Origin: Saprospiraceae bacterium
GTDB lineage: Bacteria; Bacteroidota; Bacteroidia; Chitinophagales; Saprospiraceae
Length of the DNA: 64,000 nucleotides
Direction: 5' to 3'
Assembly (NCBI GenBank): GCA_016787525.1
Contig: JAEUUP010000026.1
Coordinates: 1-64,000 of the forward strand
Below, piece by piece: positions 1-9,341 of the stretch. Below the pieces are notes generated by a model. That model was not told where the DNA came from. It did no database searches and saw only the letters and a list, made by a program, of their open reading frames with translations. The position numbers and the translations under genes are program-made. Each line of letters opens with the position of its first letter. The first letter of the stretch is position 1.

Positions 1-119
1 TCAGACAAAAAAGCCAATGCCCCGACTGTAAAATAGCCAGTGACAATATTTAAAGTTCCTTCCTTAGTATGTTTGGTGAGCCACTCGTGAACGGTTCGTT
101 TTTCGTTGTCGAGAATCAT
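1..119 (-). CDS. N-terminal fragment of an unidentified island protein (possibly PLD-like/helicase)
   Basis: An open frame on the minus strand begins with ATG at 117-119 and stays open to the window edge, giving about 39 residues starting MILDNEKRTVHEWL. The stretch VTGYFTVGALAFLS resembles the opening of the phospholipase-D-like N-terminal domain found on some SNF2-type helicases of restriction or defence islands, but this is a memory-based resemblance over few residues. The gene lies inside the integrated island, 120 bases beyond the stop of the integrase and in the same orientation. The product cannot be assigned with confidence from this fragment. Confidence 0.5.
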   Translation of the reverse strand, partial: MILDNEKRTVHEWLTKHTKEGTLNIVTGYFTVGALAFLS

Positions 120-239
120 ATTGCTTCAGAATCAAGGTTAAGAATAAATTATGGGCTAAAATTAGTAAAACATCGTAAAACAAATTAAAAAAAAGTGAAT
201 AGCTTTTGTGTCTATCCGATATCTAATATTTTATTCTCT

Positions 240-1442
240 CTAAACAAGCCCTTCCAAAGCCGAATCAAGCGTATCATTTTCAAAACTATCCAAATAGTTT
301 TGAGTCATCGCCTCCGTTTCATGCCCCATTAGTTCCTTAATGATACTCGTGGATAAACCTTGTTTTTTTAAAACCGTTGCCGCCGAATGACGTGCCACAT
401 AAGTTGTCAATTTCGTTTTGATATTGGCGAGTTCCGCTATTTCCTTTAGGTCTTTGTTGGTATGCTTCAATTTTTTCTTAATCCGATTGTTGATGGCAAC
501 AAGGTTTGTATGTTGTTCTGTGTTCAAAATAGGGAAAACATAATCATCTACTGTACCTTCTCGGTAATATGCCAATATATCCATTGCAGGTTTTATGATT
601 TTGAAATTGAATTTTTTGCCTGTTTTCGAGCGTGTATATTGGATGCGTCCACCTTCCACAGCTGCCCAACGGAGTTTAGCTATATCATTGAAATTGATAC
701 CCATACAATAGAAACTAAAAAGGAAATAGTTGCGAGAATTTTCCAAATGCGCGTGTTTGGATAAGTCAAGTTTAACTATTTTCTGAATATTGTCATAAGT
801 AATCGCCCTTTTTGAGACATCAGATTTCAATTTTGAGACCTTAAAATCGGTAAATGGGTAATTGGATTTAAGGGCATATCCTTCCATGATAGCCCTGTTG
901 TAAACAGCTCTAATGGTGCGACAATAAACACTGATGGTGTTTCCTACAACTTTTCGTTCTCTCATATATTGCTCATAGCGCGTGAGCATTGCGGCATTCA
1001 TGTCCACAAAAGTCAAATCTTTGCCGTTCCTAAAATTAGAGAGTGAGTTTTTGGCATCTTTATATGCCTTGCTATTACCTATCCTACCCGCTTTGACCAT
1101 ATTATCAATGACTTCGTCAAAGAATTTAAAGACGGTCATTTCTTTAGCTTTATTTCGGAATTTTGCTTCAAATTCTTCAAGTGAGAAGTTGGCTTTTTCC
1201 ATTTCCAAAGCCATTTCTAAATCCCTTGCTTGTTTTTCTTTTTCGATAACCAAAGATTCTAATTTTTTGAAATTGGGGTGTTTTCGCAAAGGTTTTTGTT
1301 TATCCATATTCCACAATTCGGCATGGCAGCTTTGACCAATGGACAGATACTTTATTTTACGATTTTTGATAACCCGAATCATTATCGGATGCTCGCCATT
1401 TTTCAGCGTTTTAGAAGTGTAAAGTAGAACTGATACAGACAT
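240..1442 (-). CDS. tyrosine recombinase / integrase
   Basis: A 400-residue site-specific recombinase of the Bacteroidota phage/conjugative-element type. Residues 1-90 fit an arm-type DNA-binding domain, 100-190 a SAM-like core-binding domain, and 215-390 the catalytic domain. The tyrosine nucleophile is Tyr383 (in QNYLDSF), preceded by the GH of LMGHET (His374). The HxxR box reads YVAR (Tyr348, Arg351), so the usual His is replaced. The first catalytic Arg, expected in FSFYxRG, is Met247 in FSFYCMGINF. Both substitutions occur in some divergent Bacteroidota integrases, so activity is possible but not certain. The start codon lies about 170 bases from the tRNA-Val remnant at 1611-1652, the expected position for the integrase of the element inserted there. 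It carries none of the TACTGAGGGG words seen in the rest of the window. Confidence 0.9.
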   Translation of the reverse strand: MSVSVLLYTSKTLKNGEHPIMIRVIKNRKIKYLSIGQSCHAELWNMDKQKPLRKHPNFKKLESLVIEKEKQARDLEMALEMEKANFSLEEFEAKFRNKAKEMTVFKFFDEVIDNMVKAGRIGNSKAYKDAKNSLSNFRNGKDLTFVDMNAAMLTRYEQYMRERKVVGNTISVYCRTIRAVYNRAIMEGYALKSNYPFTDFKVSKLKSDVSKRAITYDNIQKIVKLDLSKHAHLENSRNYFLFSFYCMGINFNDIAKLRWAAVEGGRIQYTRSKTGKKFNFKIIKPAMDILAYYREGTVDDYVFPILNTEQHTNLVAINNRIKKKLKHTNKDLKEIAELANIKTKLTTYVARHSAATVLKKQGLSTSIIKELMGHETEAMTQNYLDSFENDTLDSALEGLV

Positions 1443-1610
1443 ATTTCAATAATGTTTAAAATAATTAAAACTCAGTTTAAATATAGTTTAAACAAAAATG
1501 AATAGTATTTCCAAAATGACCAAACTATTTAGAATATTTATTTTTATAAATAATTGATAATCAAATTATTAATAAATAACGATAAACAACTAAAAACAAA
1601 ACCGTGCCGC

Positions 1611-1652
1611 CTTACAAGCAGGGGGTCGTCGGTTCGAATCCGCCACGGACCA
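1611..1652 (+). other. 3' remnant of tRNA-Val(TAC): integration site (att)
   Basis: From the anticodon loop (1611-1617, anticodon TAC at 1613-1615) through the variable region, T loop TTCGAAT (1633-1639) and 3' acceptor strand (1645-1651) plus discriminator A1652, the sequence matches the 3' half of a tRNA-Val. No D arm or 5' acceptor strand lies upstream, and bases just left of the anticodon loop no longer pair with the anticodon-stem 3' strand. This is the pattern left when an element inserts in the anticodon-loop to 3'-end segment of a tRNA gene: the full tRNA would be rebuilt at the far end of the island, to the left of this window. The T stem has one mismatch (T1629 against C1643). Confidence 0.8.
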
Positions 1653-1657
1653 CTTTC

Positions 1658-1700
1658 AAAAAGCACTTACTTCTTAATCGAAGTTAAGTGCTTTTTCATT
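1658..1700 (+). terminator. intrinsic terminator of the disrupted tRNA-Val
   Basis: A 12-base-pair perfect stem (1658-1669 with 1685-1696) whose 3' arm ends in five Ts lies five bases after the tRNA remnant. It is the natural terminator of the original tRNA transcription unit, now on the chromosomal side of the island junction. Confidence 0.8.
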
Positions 1701-1945
1701 TATAAGTTTTACGTTAAAACTCATATATTACCCTATCCAAAATCACTCCACTCAACAACATGTTCAATTGTAAACATTTCTAACAGACTGGCTCATCGCA
1801 ACGAGTGCAGAATAAGGTGGCATTATCAAAATTCAGGCTTTGCGCTAATAAAACATATAGAAAACTATATACGTTCAAAAAAAACAATTAACTTTATGCG
1901 TAAATTTTGTTTTTTTAGGAAAAATTAAATAAAACCAAACATCAA

Positions 1946-4075
1946 ATGCCTGATTTTAAAAAAATTGCATTCAACAGACATGTTTTCAAATCGCCCGACA
2001 CTCTCGAAAATGAAGCTGTATGGGAAACACCTGAAAAAATATCTGTCAAATCCGTTTACGATACCTCCGATACTGAGGGGGGGCTGACAGCTCAATTTGT
2101 CAGTGGTTTGCCGCCATTTTTGCGAGGGCCGTATAGTTTGATGTATGTGACACAGCCTTGGACAATCCGCCAATATGCAGGTTTTTCGACTGCCGAAGCT
2201 TCTAATGCATTTTATCGCCGCAATTTGGCAGCAGGGCAGAAAGGTCTGTCTGTTGCTTTTGACTTAGCCACGCACCGAGGTTATGACAGCGACCATCCTC
2301 GTGTGACAGGTGATGTTGGGAAAGCAGGCGTAGCGATTGACTCAGTAGAAGATATGAAAATCCTCTTCGACCAAATTCCGTTGGATTTGATGTCGGTCTC
2401 TATGACTATGAATGGAGCAGTCATTCCCATCATGGCGTTTTATATTGTTGCTGCTGAAGAGCAAGGTGTCCCAGCCGAAAAACTGAGTGGAACAATCCAA
2501 AACGATATTTTGAAGGAATTCATGGTGCGCAACACCTATATCTATCCTCCCGAACCTTCGATGCGCATTATTGCAGATATTTTTGCTTACACGGCGCAAA
2601 ATATGCCAAAATTCAATTCCATTTCGATTTCAGGCTACCACATTCAAGAGGCTGGTGGTACGGCAGACATTGAGTTGGCTTATACATTAGCCGATGGTTT
2701 GGAGTATATCCGAGCTGGTTTGAAAGTGGGTTTGAATATTGATGCGTTTGCGCCGCGCTTGTCTTTCTTTTGGGGCATTGGTATGAATCATTTTATGGAA
2801 ATTGCCAAAATGCGGGCAGGTCGTATGTTGTGGGCGAAAATCGTAAAACAATTCAAGCCCCAATCCGAGAAATCAATGGCTTTGCGGACTCATTGCCAAA
2901 CCTCTGGTTGGTCGTTGACTGAGCAAGACCCATTCAACAACGTGGCTCGTACGGCAATCGAAGCGATGGCAGCTACTCTGGGTGGCACACAGTCACTTCA
3001 TACCAATGCCTTGGATGAAGCCATAGCTTTGCCAACTGATTTTTCAGCTAAAATCGCACGTGACACACAGATTTTCATCCAAAAACAGACCGACATCACG
3101 CGTGCCTGCGATCCGTGGGGTGGCTCGTATTACGTCGAATATCTGACTGAACGACTGGCAGAAAGGGCATGGGAACTCATTCAAGAGGTGGAAGAAATGG
3201 GCGGTATGGCAAAAGCGATTGAAGAAGGGTTGCCCAAGTTGCGGATTGAAGAAGCCGCTGCCCGTAAACAAGCCCGTATTGACTCGGGTAAAGACTTTAT
3301 TGTAGGTGTCAACGTTTTCAAAGTTGAAGAAGATTTACAAATTGACCTTTTGGAGGTGGATAATACAGCCGTACGTGAATCCCAAATTGCACGTTTGAAA
3401 AAAATAAAAGCCGAAAGAGACCCCTCAGTATTTGAGGCTTTGAAACACCTCAAAGAAGTGGCAACCACGGGGCGTGGTAACTTATTGGCAGCCGCCGTCG
3501 AGTGTGCCAGAAAACGTGCTACACTGGGTGAAATTTCAGATGCTATGGAAAAATCGTTCGGGCGTTTCCAAGCGACAACACGTTTAGTATCAGCCATTTA
3601 CAGTCAAGAAAGCGAAATGAATGATGATTTTAAAAAAGCACAAGCTCTGACAGACCAGTTTGCCGAACTCGAAGGTCGTCGCCCACGCATTATGATTGCC
3701 AAATTGGGACAAGATGGACACGACAGAGGTGCAAAAGTGATTGCAACAAGTTTTGCCGATTTAGGTTTCGATGTGGATATCGGTCCTCTTTTCCAAACAC
3801 CCGCAGAAGCCGCACGACAAGCAGCTGAAAATGACGTGCATATCATCGGCATATCAAGTTTGGCGGCAGGACACAAAACACTTGTGCCAGAAACCATAAC
3901 GGAGTTAAAAAAATTAGGTCGTGGTGATATAATGGTGGTTGTCGGAGGTGTGATTCCGCCTGCTGACTATGCCTATTTGTACGATTGTGGTGTTGCTGGT
4001 GTGTTTGGACCCGGTACGGTAATACCCAAAGCTGCTGCCCAAATCTTGGAAATGATGATAGAAATGATAAAATAA
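1946..4075 (+). CDS. scpA: methylmalonyl-CoA mutase, large (alpha) subunit
   Basis: A 709-residue adenosylcobalamin-dependent mutase that interconverts methylmalonyl-CoA and succinyl-CoA in propionate metabolism. Residues 1 to about 550 form the substrate-binding TIM barrel ([16 protein letters not shown] near residue 110). The C-terminal B12 domain starts near residue 577 and carries GQDGHDRG, whose His (about residue 592) is the lower cobalt ligand. Length matches the catalytic subunit of heterodimeric mutases. The small subunit gene, usually directly upstream in Bacteroidota, is absent: upstream lie only 293 bases and the island junction. Two dispersed TACTGAGGGG words lie in the gene, encoding DTEGG (2071) and DPSVF (3421). 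A strong terminator follows. Confidence 0.95.
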   Translation: MPDFKKIAFNRHVFKSPDTLENEAVWETPEKISVKSVYDTSDTEGGLTAQFVSGLPPFLRGPYSLMYVTQPWTIRQYAGFSTAEASNAFYRRNLAAGQKGLSVAFDLATHRGYDSDHPRVTGDVGKAGVAIDSVEDMKILFDQIPLDLMSVSMTMNGAVIPIMAFYIVAAEEQGVPAEKLSGTIQNDILKEFMVRNTYIYPPEPSMRIIADIFAYTAQNMPKFNSISISGYHIQEAGGTADIELAYTLADGLEYIRAGLKVGLNIDAFAPRLSFFWGIGMNHFMEIAKMRAGRMLWAKIVKQFKPQSEKSMALRTHCQTSGWSLTEQDPFNNVARTAIEAMAATLGGTQSLHTNALDEAIALPTDFSAKIARDTQIFIQKQTDITRACDPWGGSYYVEYLTERLAERAWELIQEVEEMGGMAKAIEEGLPKLRIEEAAARKQARIDSGKDFIVGVNVFKVEEDLQIDLLEVDNTAVRESQIARLKKIKAERDPSVFEALKHLKEVATTGRGNLLAAAVECARKRATLGEISDAMEKSFGRFQATTRLVSAIYSQESEMNDDFKKAQALTDQFAELEGRRPRIMIAKLGQDGHDRGAKVIATSFADLGFDVDIGPLFQTPAEAARQAAENDVHIIGISSLAAGHKTLVPETITELKKLGRGDIMVVVGGVIPPADYAYLYDCGVAGVFGPGTVIPKAAAQILEMMIEMIK

Positions 4076-4098
4076 TCTGTTGTCAACACCCCCTCAGT

Positions 4099-4139
4099 AA
4101 AAACGCTCTATGTGGACTTCATATGGGGCGTTTTTATTT
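4099..4139 (+). terminator. terminator after methylmalonyl-CoA mutase
   Basis: A stem of 10 pairs (4099-4108 with 4126-4135, one T-G pair) ending in a T run. A dispersed word, CCCCCTCAGTA at 4089-4099, abuts the 5' arm. Confidence 0.75.
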
Positions 4140-4713
4140 TAAAAAAGAGAAGAGAAGCACTATGTTTGAAGGTCGTTACCTTAACTTTACTTTTGAAAGT
4201 TCGTTGAGGGTAAGAGACGGGAGGGAAAGACATTCTCAATATTTACTCTTTTTTTTTATGTAAAAAAATATCACACTTTACTGCAATAAGCCAAAGTTTC
4301 ATACCATATTTACGGTTGAATTGAGGCATACTTACAAGATGCTGTAAGTATTTACTTTTGGGGAATACATCTACTTTGTTTGAGGTGTCAAAGAGTTCTT
4401 TAAAAAGTGTATTTTCTATACCAAATGGTATAAAAAGTCCATTTTAAGCATCTACAAACAAGATTAATAAATTTTGAAGCATTAATTTGTTTCATTTTAT
4501 AAATGAATTTTTGTTCTTTTGCAGCGATTTTTGAGAAAAAGCATCGAGGAAATAGATAACAGAAAGATACGTTATTAAGAGGAAGCCCAATTATTTTAGC
4601 TGAACTTAAATATCTACCTTCTAATTTATAAGGTTCTTCAAAGTCTGATTTTCAATCGTCTATGAACCAACATTTTTTAATAAAATATTGAAACACAGGG
4701 GAAAACACGATAT
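4140..4713. other. AT-rich intergenic region upstream of mreB
   Basis: About 570 bases with no supported gene. A weak promoter candidate lies at 4487-4521 (TTG, 24 bases, TTCTTTTG, one mismatch to TAnnTTTG). Nothing else is recognised. Confidence 0.5.
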
Positions 4714-5745
4714 ATGAGATTCTTCAATTTCTTCACACAAGAATTAGCCATTGACCTTGGCACTGCTAACACGCTCATCATTCAAGGCGATCAAATCGTC
4801 GTAGATGAGCCGTCTATTGTTGCCATTGACCGAAAGTCAGGTGAAACCATTGCCGTTGGGCAAAAGGCAATGCAAATGCACGAAAAAACCCACGAGAATA
4901 TCAAGACAATCCGTCCCTTGAAAGATGGTGTCATAGCAGACTTCCAAGCTGCGGAAAATATGATAGAGGGTTTTATTCGGATGACAGGTGCGAGAAGGCG
5001 TTTTTTTACACACCTCAAAATGGTGATTTGTATCCCTTCTGGCATCACAGAAGTCGAAAAACGTGCTGTTTTTGAATCGGCAGACCACGTTGACTCAAAA
5101 GAAACCTACCTCATCCATGAACCAATGGCGGCTGCTTTGGGTATCGGATTGGATGTTGAAGAGCCTGTGGGTAATATGATTATTGATATTGGTGGTGGTA
5201 CAACTGAGATTGCAGTCATTGCTTTATCAGGTATTGTTTGTGACCAATCTATTCGCATTGCAGGAGATGAATTGACGATGGATATTGTTAATTATATGAA
5301 ACGCCAACATAATATTTTAATCGGTGAGCGCACAGCAGAACAGATTAAAATACATGTTGGTTCGGCGTTACCTGAATTAGACAATGCACCAGATGATTTT
5401 GCAGTCAATGGTCGTGATCTAATGACGGGTATCCCAAAACAAATCACTGTCGGTTACAGTGAAATTGCCCACGCACTTGACAAGTCCATTTCAAAAATTG
5501 AAGATGCGGTACTGAAAGCACTCGAAAGCACGCCACCAGAGTTGGCTGCCGATATTTACAAAACAGGTCTATACTTAACTGGAGGAGGGGCTTTACTGAG
5601 GGGGCTGGATAAGCGTATTTCTGCTAAAACCAAACTGCCTGTTTCTGTTGCCAACGACCCATTGCGTGCTGTTGTGCGTGGTACAGGTATTGCTCTTAAA
5701 AACACACATAAGTTTACATTCCTTATTGATCGTAAACGTGTATAA
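4714..5745 (+). CDS. mreB: rod shape-determining protein MreB
   Basis: A 343-residue bacterial actin that polymerises under the inner membrane and directs lateral wall synthesis. The phosphate-binding loop AIDLGTANT is at residues 12-20, and the second phosphate motif IDIGGGTTEIAV sits near residue 160. The adenosine motif LTGGGALLRG is near residue 290; its LLRG is encoded by a dispersed TACTGAGGGGG word at 5594, so the word sits in a conserved site without changing the motif. The N-terminal amphipathic stretch MRFFNFF fits membrane attachment. It starts the mre cluster but has its own terminator, so mreC-mreD-mrdA probably use a second promoter. Confidence 0.96.
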   Translation: MRFFNFFTQELAIDLGTANTLIIQGDQIVVDEPSIVAIDRKSGETIAVGQKAMQMHEKTHENIKTIRPLKDGVIADFQAAENMIEGFIRMTGARRRFFTHLKMVICIPSGITEVEKRAVFESADHVDSKETYLIHEPMAAALGIGLDVEEPVGNMIIDIGGGTTEIAVIALSGIVCDQSIRIAGDELTMDIVNYMKRQHNILIGERTAEQIKIHVGSALPELDNAPDDFAVNGRDLMTGIPKQITVGYSEIAHALDKSISKIEDAVLKALESTPPELAADIYKTGLYLTGGGALLRGLDKRISAKTKLPVSVANDPLRAVVRGTGIALKNTHKFTFLIDRKRV

Positions 5746-5844
5746 GATAGTTCCGTGGTTTTTTGCTTAAATTTATGCACTTTAAAAACATAAAAATCCA
5801 AAAAACTAACGACTTTTGTTACTCATAGTATGTTTTTGTTTCTT

Positions 5845-5884
5845 CAGCCATAAGATTTTTACGAATATCTTATGGCTGTTTTAT
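5845..5884 (+). terminator. terminator after mreB
   Basis: A perfect 12-pair stem (5845-5856 with 5867-5878), 10-base loop, then TTTTAT. It separates mreB from mreC. Confidence 0.8.
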
Positions 5885-5929
5885 TTAAAATTTACTCAGC
5901 TATTTGAGGTGATATAGACAAAAAGAAGA

Positions 5930-6769
5930 ATGAATTTCCTGTTAAGATATGGCAACTTTTTACTATTCCTAGTTCTGGAGTTCACAGCCCTATATATGGT
6001 GGCTCGTTACAACAAGAAGCAGAACGAGATTTACCAAAGTTCGGCAAATCTTGTCATGGGATTTGTTTATGAAAATGCCAGCACTGTCAGAAATTATCTT
6101 TTCATGCAAGCCGTTGCTGACAGCCTGGCACGCGAAAATGCAGAGCTTCGGACACAGTTGGAAGCATCAAAATATATTGTCACTCAAGAGCGAGGAACAG
6201 TTCGTTTTCCATTAGATACTTCAACTATTAGACCAGATACAGCACAGAAAAAAGATGTTATTCAACAGTTCAACTATATAGCTGCTGAAGTCATTAGCAA
6301 CTCTGTCTCCCGCAACGACAACTATATGACTATAAATCGTGGCAGTAACCATGGTATCCGAATGGGTATGGCTGTAATCAGTCCTGATGGTATCGTGGGC
6401 ATTGTACGTAATGTAACACCTCACTATGCACAAGTCATGTCTATTCTCAATAAACGTATCAGTATTTCAGCCATGATAAAAAGAAATAGATATTTTGGTT
6501 CGTTGACTTGGGATGGTGTCAGTCCTCGCACGATGACTTTAGACTATATTCCTAAACATGCCGATGTCGTCCGTGGAGATACGATTATGACAAGTGGCTT
6601 CTCAGAGTCATTTCCTGGTGAGTTGCGTATTGGGAAAGTCGTTGATTTCAAAATTAGAAATGGTTTTTATGCCATTGATGTCGAATTAGATAACGATTTG
6701 GCAAATATTCGTTATGTTTACGTTGTTGAAAACTTAATGCTTTTGGAGTTGAGCCAATTCAAAAAATAA
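5930..6769 (+). CDS. mreC: rod shape-determining protein MreC
   Basis: A 279-residue bitopic protein linking cytoplasmic MreB to periplasmic wall enzymes. A single N-terminal membrane segment spans roughly residues 5-25. A coiled coil follows at about 58-85 (DSLARENAELRTQLEAS), then the paired beta-barrel domain with the family motif GSNHGIRMGMAVISPDGIVGIV near 138-160. It is followed after one base by mreD, so the two are translationally coupled. Length is normal for the family. Confidence 0.93.
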   Translation: MNFLLRYGNFLLFLVLEFTALYMVARYNKKQNEIYQSSANLVMGFVYENASTVRNYLFMQAVADSLARENAELRTQLEASKYIVTQERGTVRFPLDTSTIRPDTAQKKDVIQQFNYIAAEVISNSVSRNDNYMTINRGSNHGIRMGMAVISPDGIVGIVRNVTPHYAQVMSILNKRISISAMIKRNRYFGSLTWDGVSPRTMTLDYIPKHADVVRGDTIMTSGFSESFPGELRIGKVVDFKIRNGFYAIDVELDNDLANIRYVYVVENLMLLELSQFKK

Positions 6770-6770
6770 A

Positions 6771-7295
6771 ATGAGTAGTACAATCATATTGCGAAATATT
6801 ATCCGCGCCCTTTTCTTTTTGGCGTTTCAGGTATTAGTTCTGGCTCAAATCACTTTGAGTAAAGAACCGTTTAGCTATATTTTCATCTTTATCTATCCAC
6901 TCTTTTTGATATTTTTACCTATAAAAATCCCAACTTGGCTCTCCATGCTTGTCGGGTTTGTATACGGATTTGTTATTGATTTATTCCTGAATACAATGGG
7001 AATGCACACAGCAACTTGCGTTTTCATGGCGTTCATCCGTCCAGCCTTGATTCAATTCTTAGAGCCTCAAGGTGGTTACAAAGATAGTTCAAGCCCTACA
7101 AGGCGGTCTATGGGATTTATCTGGTTTCTGCGCTATGCCGCTATTTTTATGCTTATTCATATATTTTTCTTTTTCTCTGTTGAAGAGTTTACACCTTTTT
7201 ATTGGCGTAAAATTGTTTTTTATACCATACCCAGCTACCTTATCTCAATGGTTTTAGTAATGATTTACAGCTTTTTATTAGATCCTGTTGAATAA
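6771..7295 (+). CDS. mreD: rod shape-determining protein MreD
   Basis: A 174-residue, strongly hydrophobic protein with about five membrane segments. Weak sequence identity is typical for MreD; the assignment rests on its position between mreC and the PBP2 gene, its size and its topology. The stop is followed at 7305 by a decayed copy of the dispersed word (CCCCTTCAGTA, one extra T). Confidence 0.85.
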   Translation: MSSTIILRNIIRALFFLAFQVLVLAQITLSKEPFSYIFIFIYPLFLIFLPIKIPTWLSMLVGFVYGFVIDLFLNTMGMHTATCVFMAFIRPALIQFLEPQGGYKDSSSPTRRSMGFIWFLRYAAIFMLIHIFFFFSVEEFTPFYWRKIVFYTIPSYLISMVLVMIYSFLLDPVE

Positions 7296-7347
7296 ACAAC
7301 AAAGCCCCTTCAGTATAAAGGTATTTTGAAATAAAGCATTTACTATC

Positions 7348-9249
7348 ATGTCCGTAAAAGATACTAATCAAAAAAGACAATTCGTCATCATCGGTGTCTT
7401 CATTCTTGCAGCAGCAGTGCTGTTGGGGCGAGCGGCTCAGTTGCAGCTTTTGTCTTCCAATTACAGACTACGTGCTGATGCTATTTCGATTGAAAAAAAT
7501 ATTCTATATCCGTCGCGCGGTGTTATCTACGATCGCAATGGCAACTTGATGGTGTACAACAACGCAACCTACGACCTCATGGTCACCTACAAACAGGTTG
7601 ACCCTAAAATGGACACTGCCAAATTTTGCCGACTTTTAGATATTGATACTCCTACATTCAAACTCAATTTGGACAAAGACTGGAAAACAGGTAAATATCA
7701 CAAAAGCCTACCTTTTCCATTCCTGACGATGGTGACACCTGAACAATATGCCCGATTTCAAGAGTCATTGATTGAATTCCCAGGTTTCGAGCGTCAAATA
7801 CGGAATGTCCGTGGCTATCCGCAGCACAACGCAGGTCACGTTTTGGGTTATTTGAGTGAGGTAAATGAAAAGGTTTTGAAAGACTCCGCAGGGATTTATG
7901 AACCAGGTGACTATATCGGCACTACAGGTTTAGAAAAATATTACGAACAAATACTGAGGGGTAAGAAAGGTGTCGAATTCATTATGAAAGACAACCTTGG
8001 CAGACGTGTAGGTGCATGGAAAGAAGGCAAATTGGACTCACAAGCTGTTCAAGGCAAAGACCTAATTTGTACTGTTGACCTCAAACTGCAAGCTTTGGGA
8101 GAGAAATTGATGCAACACAAAATCGGCTCAATCGTCGCCCTCGAACCCAAAACAGGTGAAATATTAGCCATGGTCACATCTCCGACTTTTGACCCAACTG
8201 ATATGGTTATCTCAAAAAAACGGGGCGATTTTATCGCCTCTATGTATCGCGATTCTCTCAATCCGCTCTTCGATCGAAGCGTGAGTGCCAAATATCCACC
8301 GGGTTCGATTTACAAAACCATACTCGGCGCAATCGCTTTACAACTGGGGGTTTGGGACAAAAATAATGGCGTGGCGTGCAATGGAGGTTACTATTATGAT
8401 GGTAAAAGGTTAACAAAATGCCACGGACACTCTTACGCTGGCAACTTGTCAGAAGGTATTGCGCACTCTTGTAACGCATATTTCTGTACTGTTTATCGTG
8501 AAATCGTGGATAGATTCGGTTTTCGCAATGCGCGAATTGGCTTAGATTCACTCAACGAATATTTGTATCGTTTTGGTTTGGGGCATCGTTTAGAGGTTGA
8601 TTTTCCAGCTGAAAAAGCGGGTTTTATACCGACCCCTAAGTTTTACGACAAACTCTATCGTCGTGACAAAGTTTGGTACTCCACCAACTTCGTTTCAAAT
8701 GGTATTGGACAAGGTGAAAACCAATTGACGACGATTCAGATGGCGAATATTGCTGCCACTATTGCCAATCGCGGTTGGTATATCACGCCTCACTTAGTGC
8801 GTGGCTATAAAGATACATCTGATCCCAAAGGTTACAGGGCTTTATTCGATAGGTTTGTCAACAAAAAATCAACGGGTATTGCCTCCACTCACTTCGACCC
8901 TATTGTACGTGGTATGATTCGGGTTATCGAGAGTGGTACGGGCGATAATGCGCATGTACCGGGCATCACTATTGCAGGTAAAACAGGCACTGTACAAAAT
9001 CCACATGGTGACGACTCATCGGTATTCATCGGCTTTGCTCCTGCTGACGACCCACAAATTGCCGTTGCTGTATATGTTGAAAATGGGAATTGGGGTAACG
9101 ACGTTGCTGCCCCAATTACGGGTCTGATGATTGAACATTTCCTGCGTGGTGAAGTGGCCCCCAATCGCCAATACCTCATCAACAAGGTCAATCACTCTCG
9201 TTTAGCTTACTCTTCGGGTCGAGGTTATTATGTGACTAAAGGTTATTGA
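7348..9249 (+). CDS. mrdA: penicillin-binding protein 2 (elongation transpeptidase)
   Basis: A 633-residue D,D-transpeptidase that cross-links peptidoglycan during cell elongation, partnered by RodA and MreC. One membrane anchor lies at residues 10-30. The PBP dimerisation domain (RGVIYDRNGN near 55) is followed by the transpeptidase domain with SxxK at Ser320 (PPGSIYK), SxN in AHSCNAYF and KTG in AGKTGTVQN. All catalytic motifs are present and the length is normal. It closes the mreC-mreD-mrdA unit; rodA, often next, is not here. A dispersed word at 7952 encodes QILRG. Confidence 0.95.
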   Translation: MSVKDTNQKRQFVIIGVFILAAAVLLGRAAQLQLLSSNYRLRADAISIEKNILYPSRGVIYDRNGNLMVYNNATYDLMVTYKQVDPKMDTAKFCRLLDIDTPTFKLNLDKDWKTGKYHKSLPFPFLTMVTPEQYARFQESLIEFPGFERQIRNVRGYPQHNAGHVLGYLSEVNEKVLKDSAGIYEPGDYIGTTGLEKYYEQILRGKKGVEFIMKDNLGRRVGAWKEGKLDSQAVQGKDLICTVDLKLQALGEKLMQHKIGSIVALEPKTGEILAMVTSPTFDPTDMVISKKRGDFIASMYRDSLNPLFDRSVSAKYPPGSIYKTILGAIALQLGVWDKNNGVACNGGYYYDGKRLTKCHGHSYAGNLSEGIAHSCNAYFCTVYREIVDRFGFRNARIGLDSLNEYLYRFGLGHRLEVDFPAEKAGFIPTPKFYDKLYRRDKVWYSTNFVSNGIGQGENQLTTIQMANIAATIANRGWYITPHLVRGYKDTSDPKGYRALFDRFVNKKSTGIASTHFDPIVRGMIRVIESGTGDNAHVPGITIAGKTGTVQNPHGDDSSVFIGFAPADDPQIAVAVYVENGNWGNDVAAPITGLMIEHFLRGEVAPNRQYLINKVNHSRLAYSSGRGYYVTKGY

Positions 9250-9255
9250 TAAAAT

Positions 9256-9290
9256 AAAAATGGCGAGACATTCATCTCGCCATTTTTACT
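9256..9290. terminator. bidirectional terminator between mrdA and the OmpA gene
   Basis: A perfect 13-pair stem (9256-9268 with 9275-9287) with six-base loop, A-rich on the left and T-rich on the right. It fits both the rightward mrdA unit and the leftward gene ending at 9342. Confidence 0.85.
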
Positions 9291-9341
9291 AAACAACGGA
9301 AGTAGCTACATTTTTGGCATTGAAAATCAGTCTTTTATAAA

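Noticed and set aside
1560-1652. A complete tRNA gene
   Set aside because: Only the anticodon loop to 3' end is present; there is no D arm or 5' acceptor strand.
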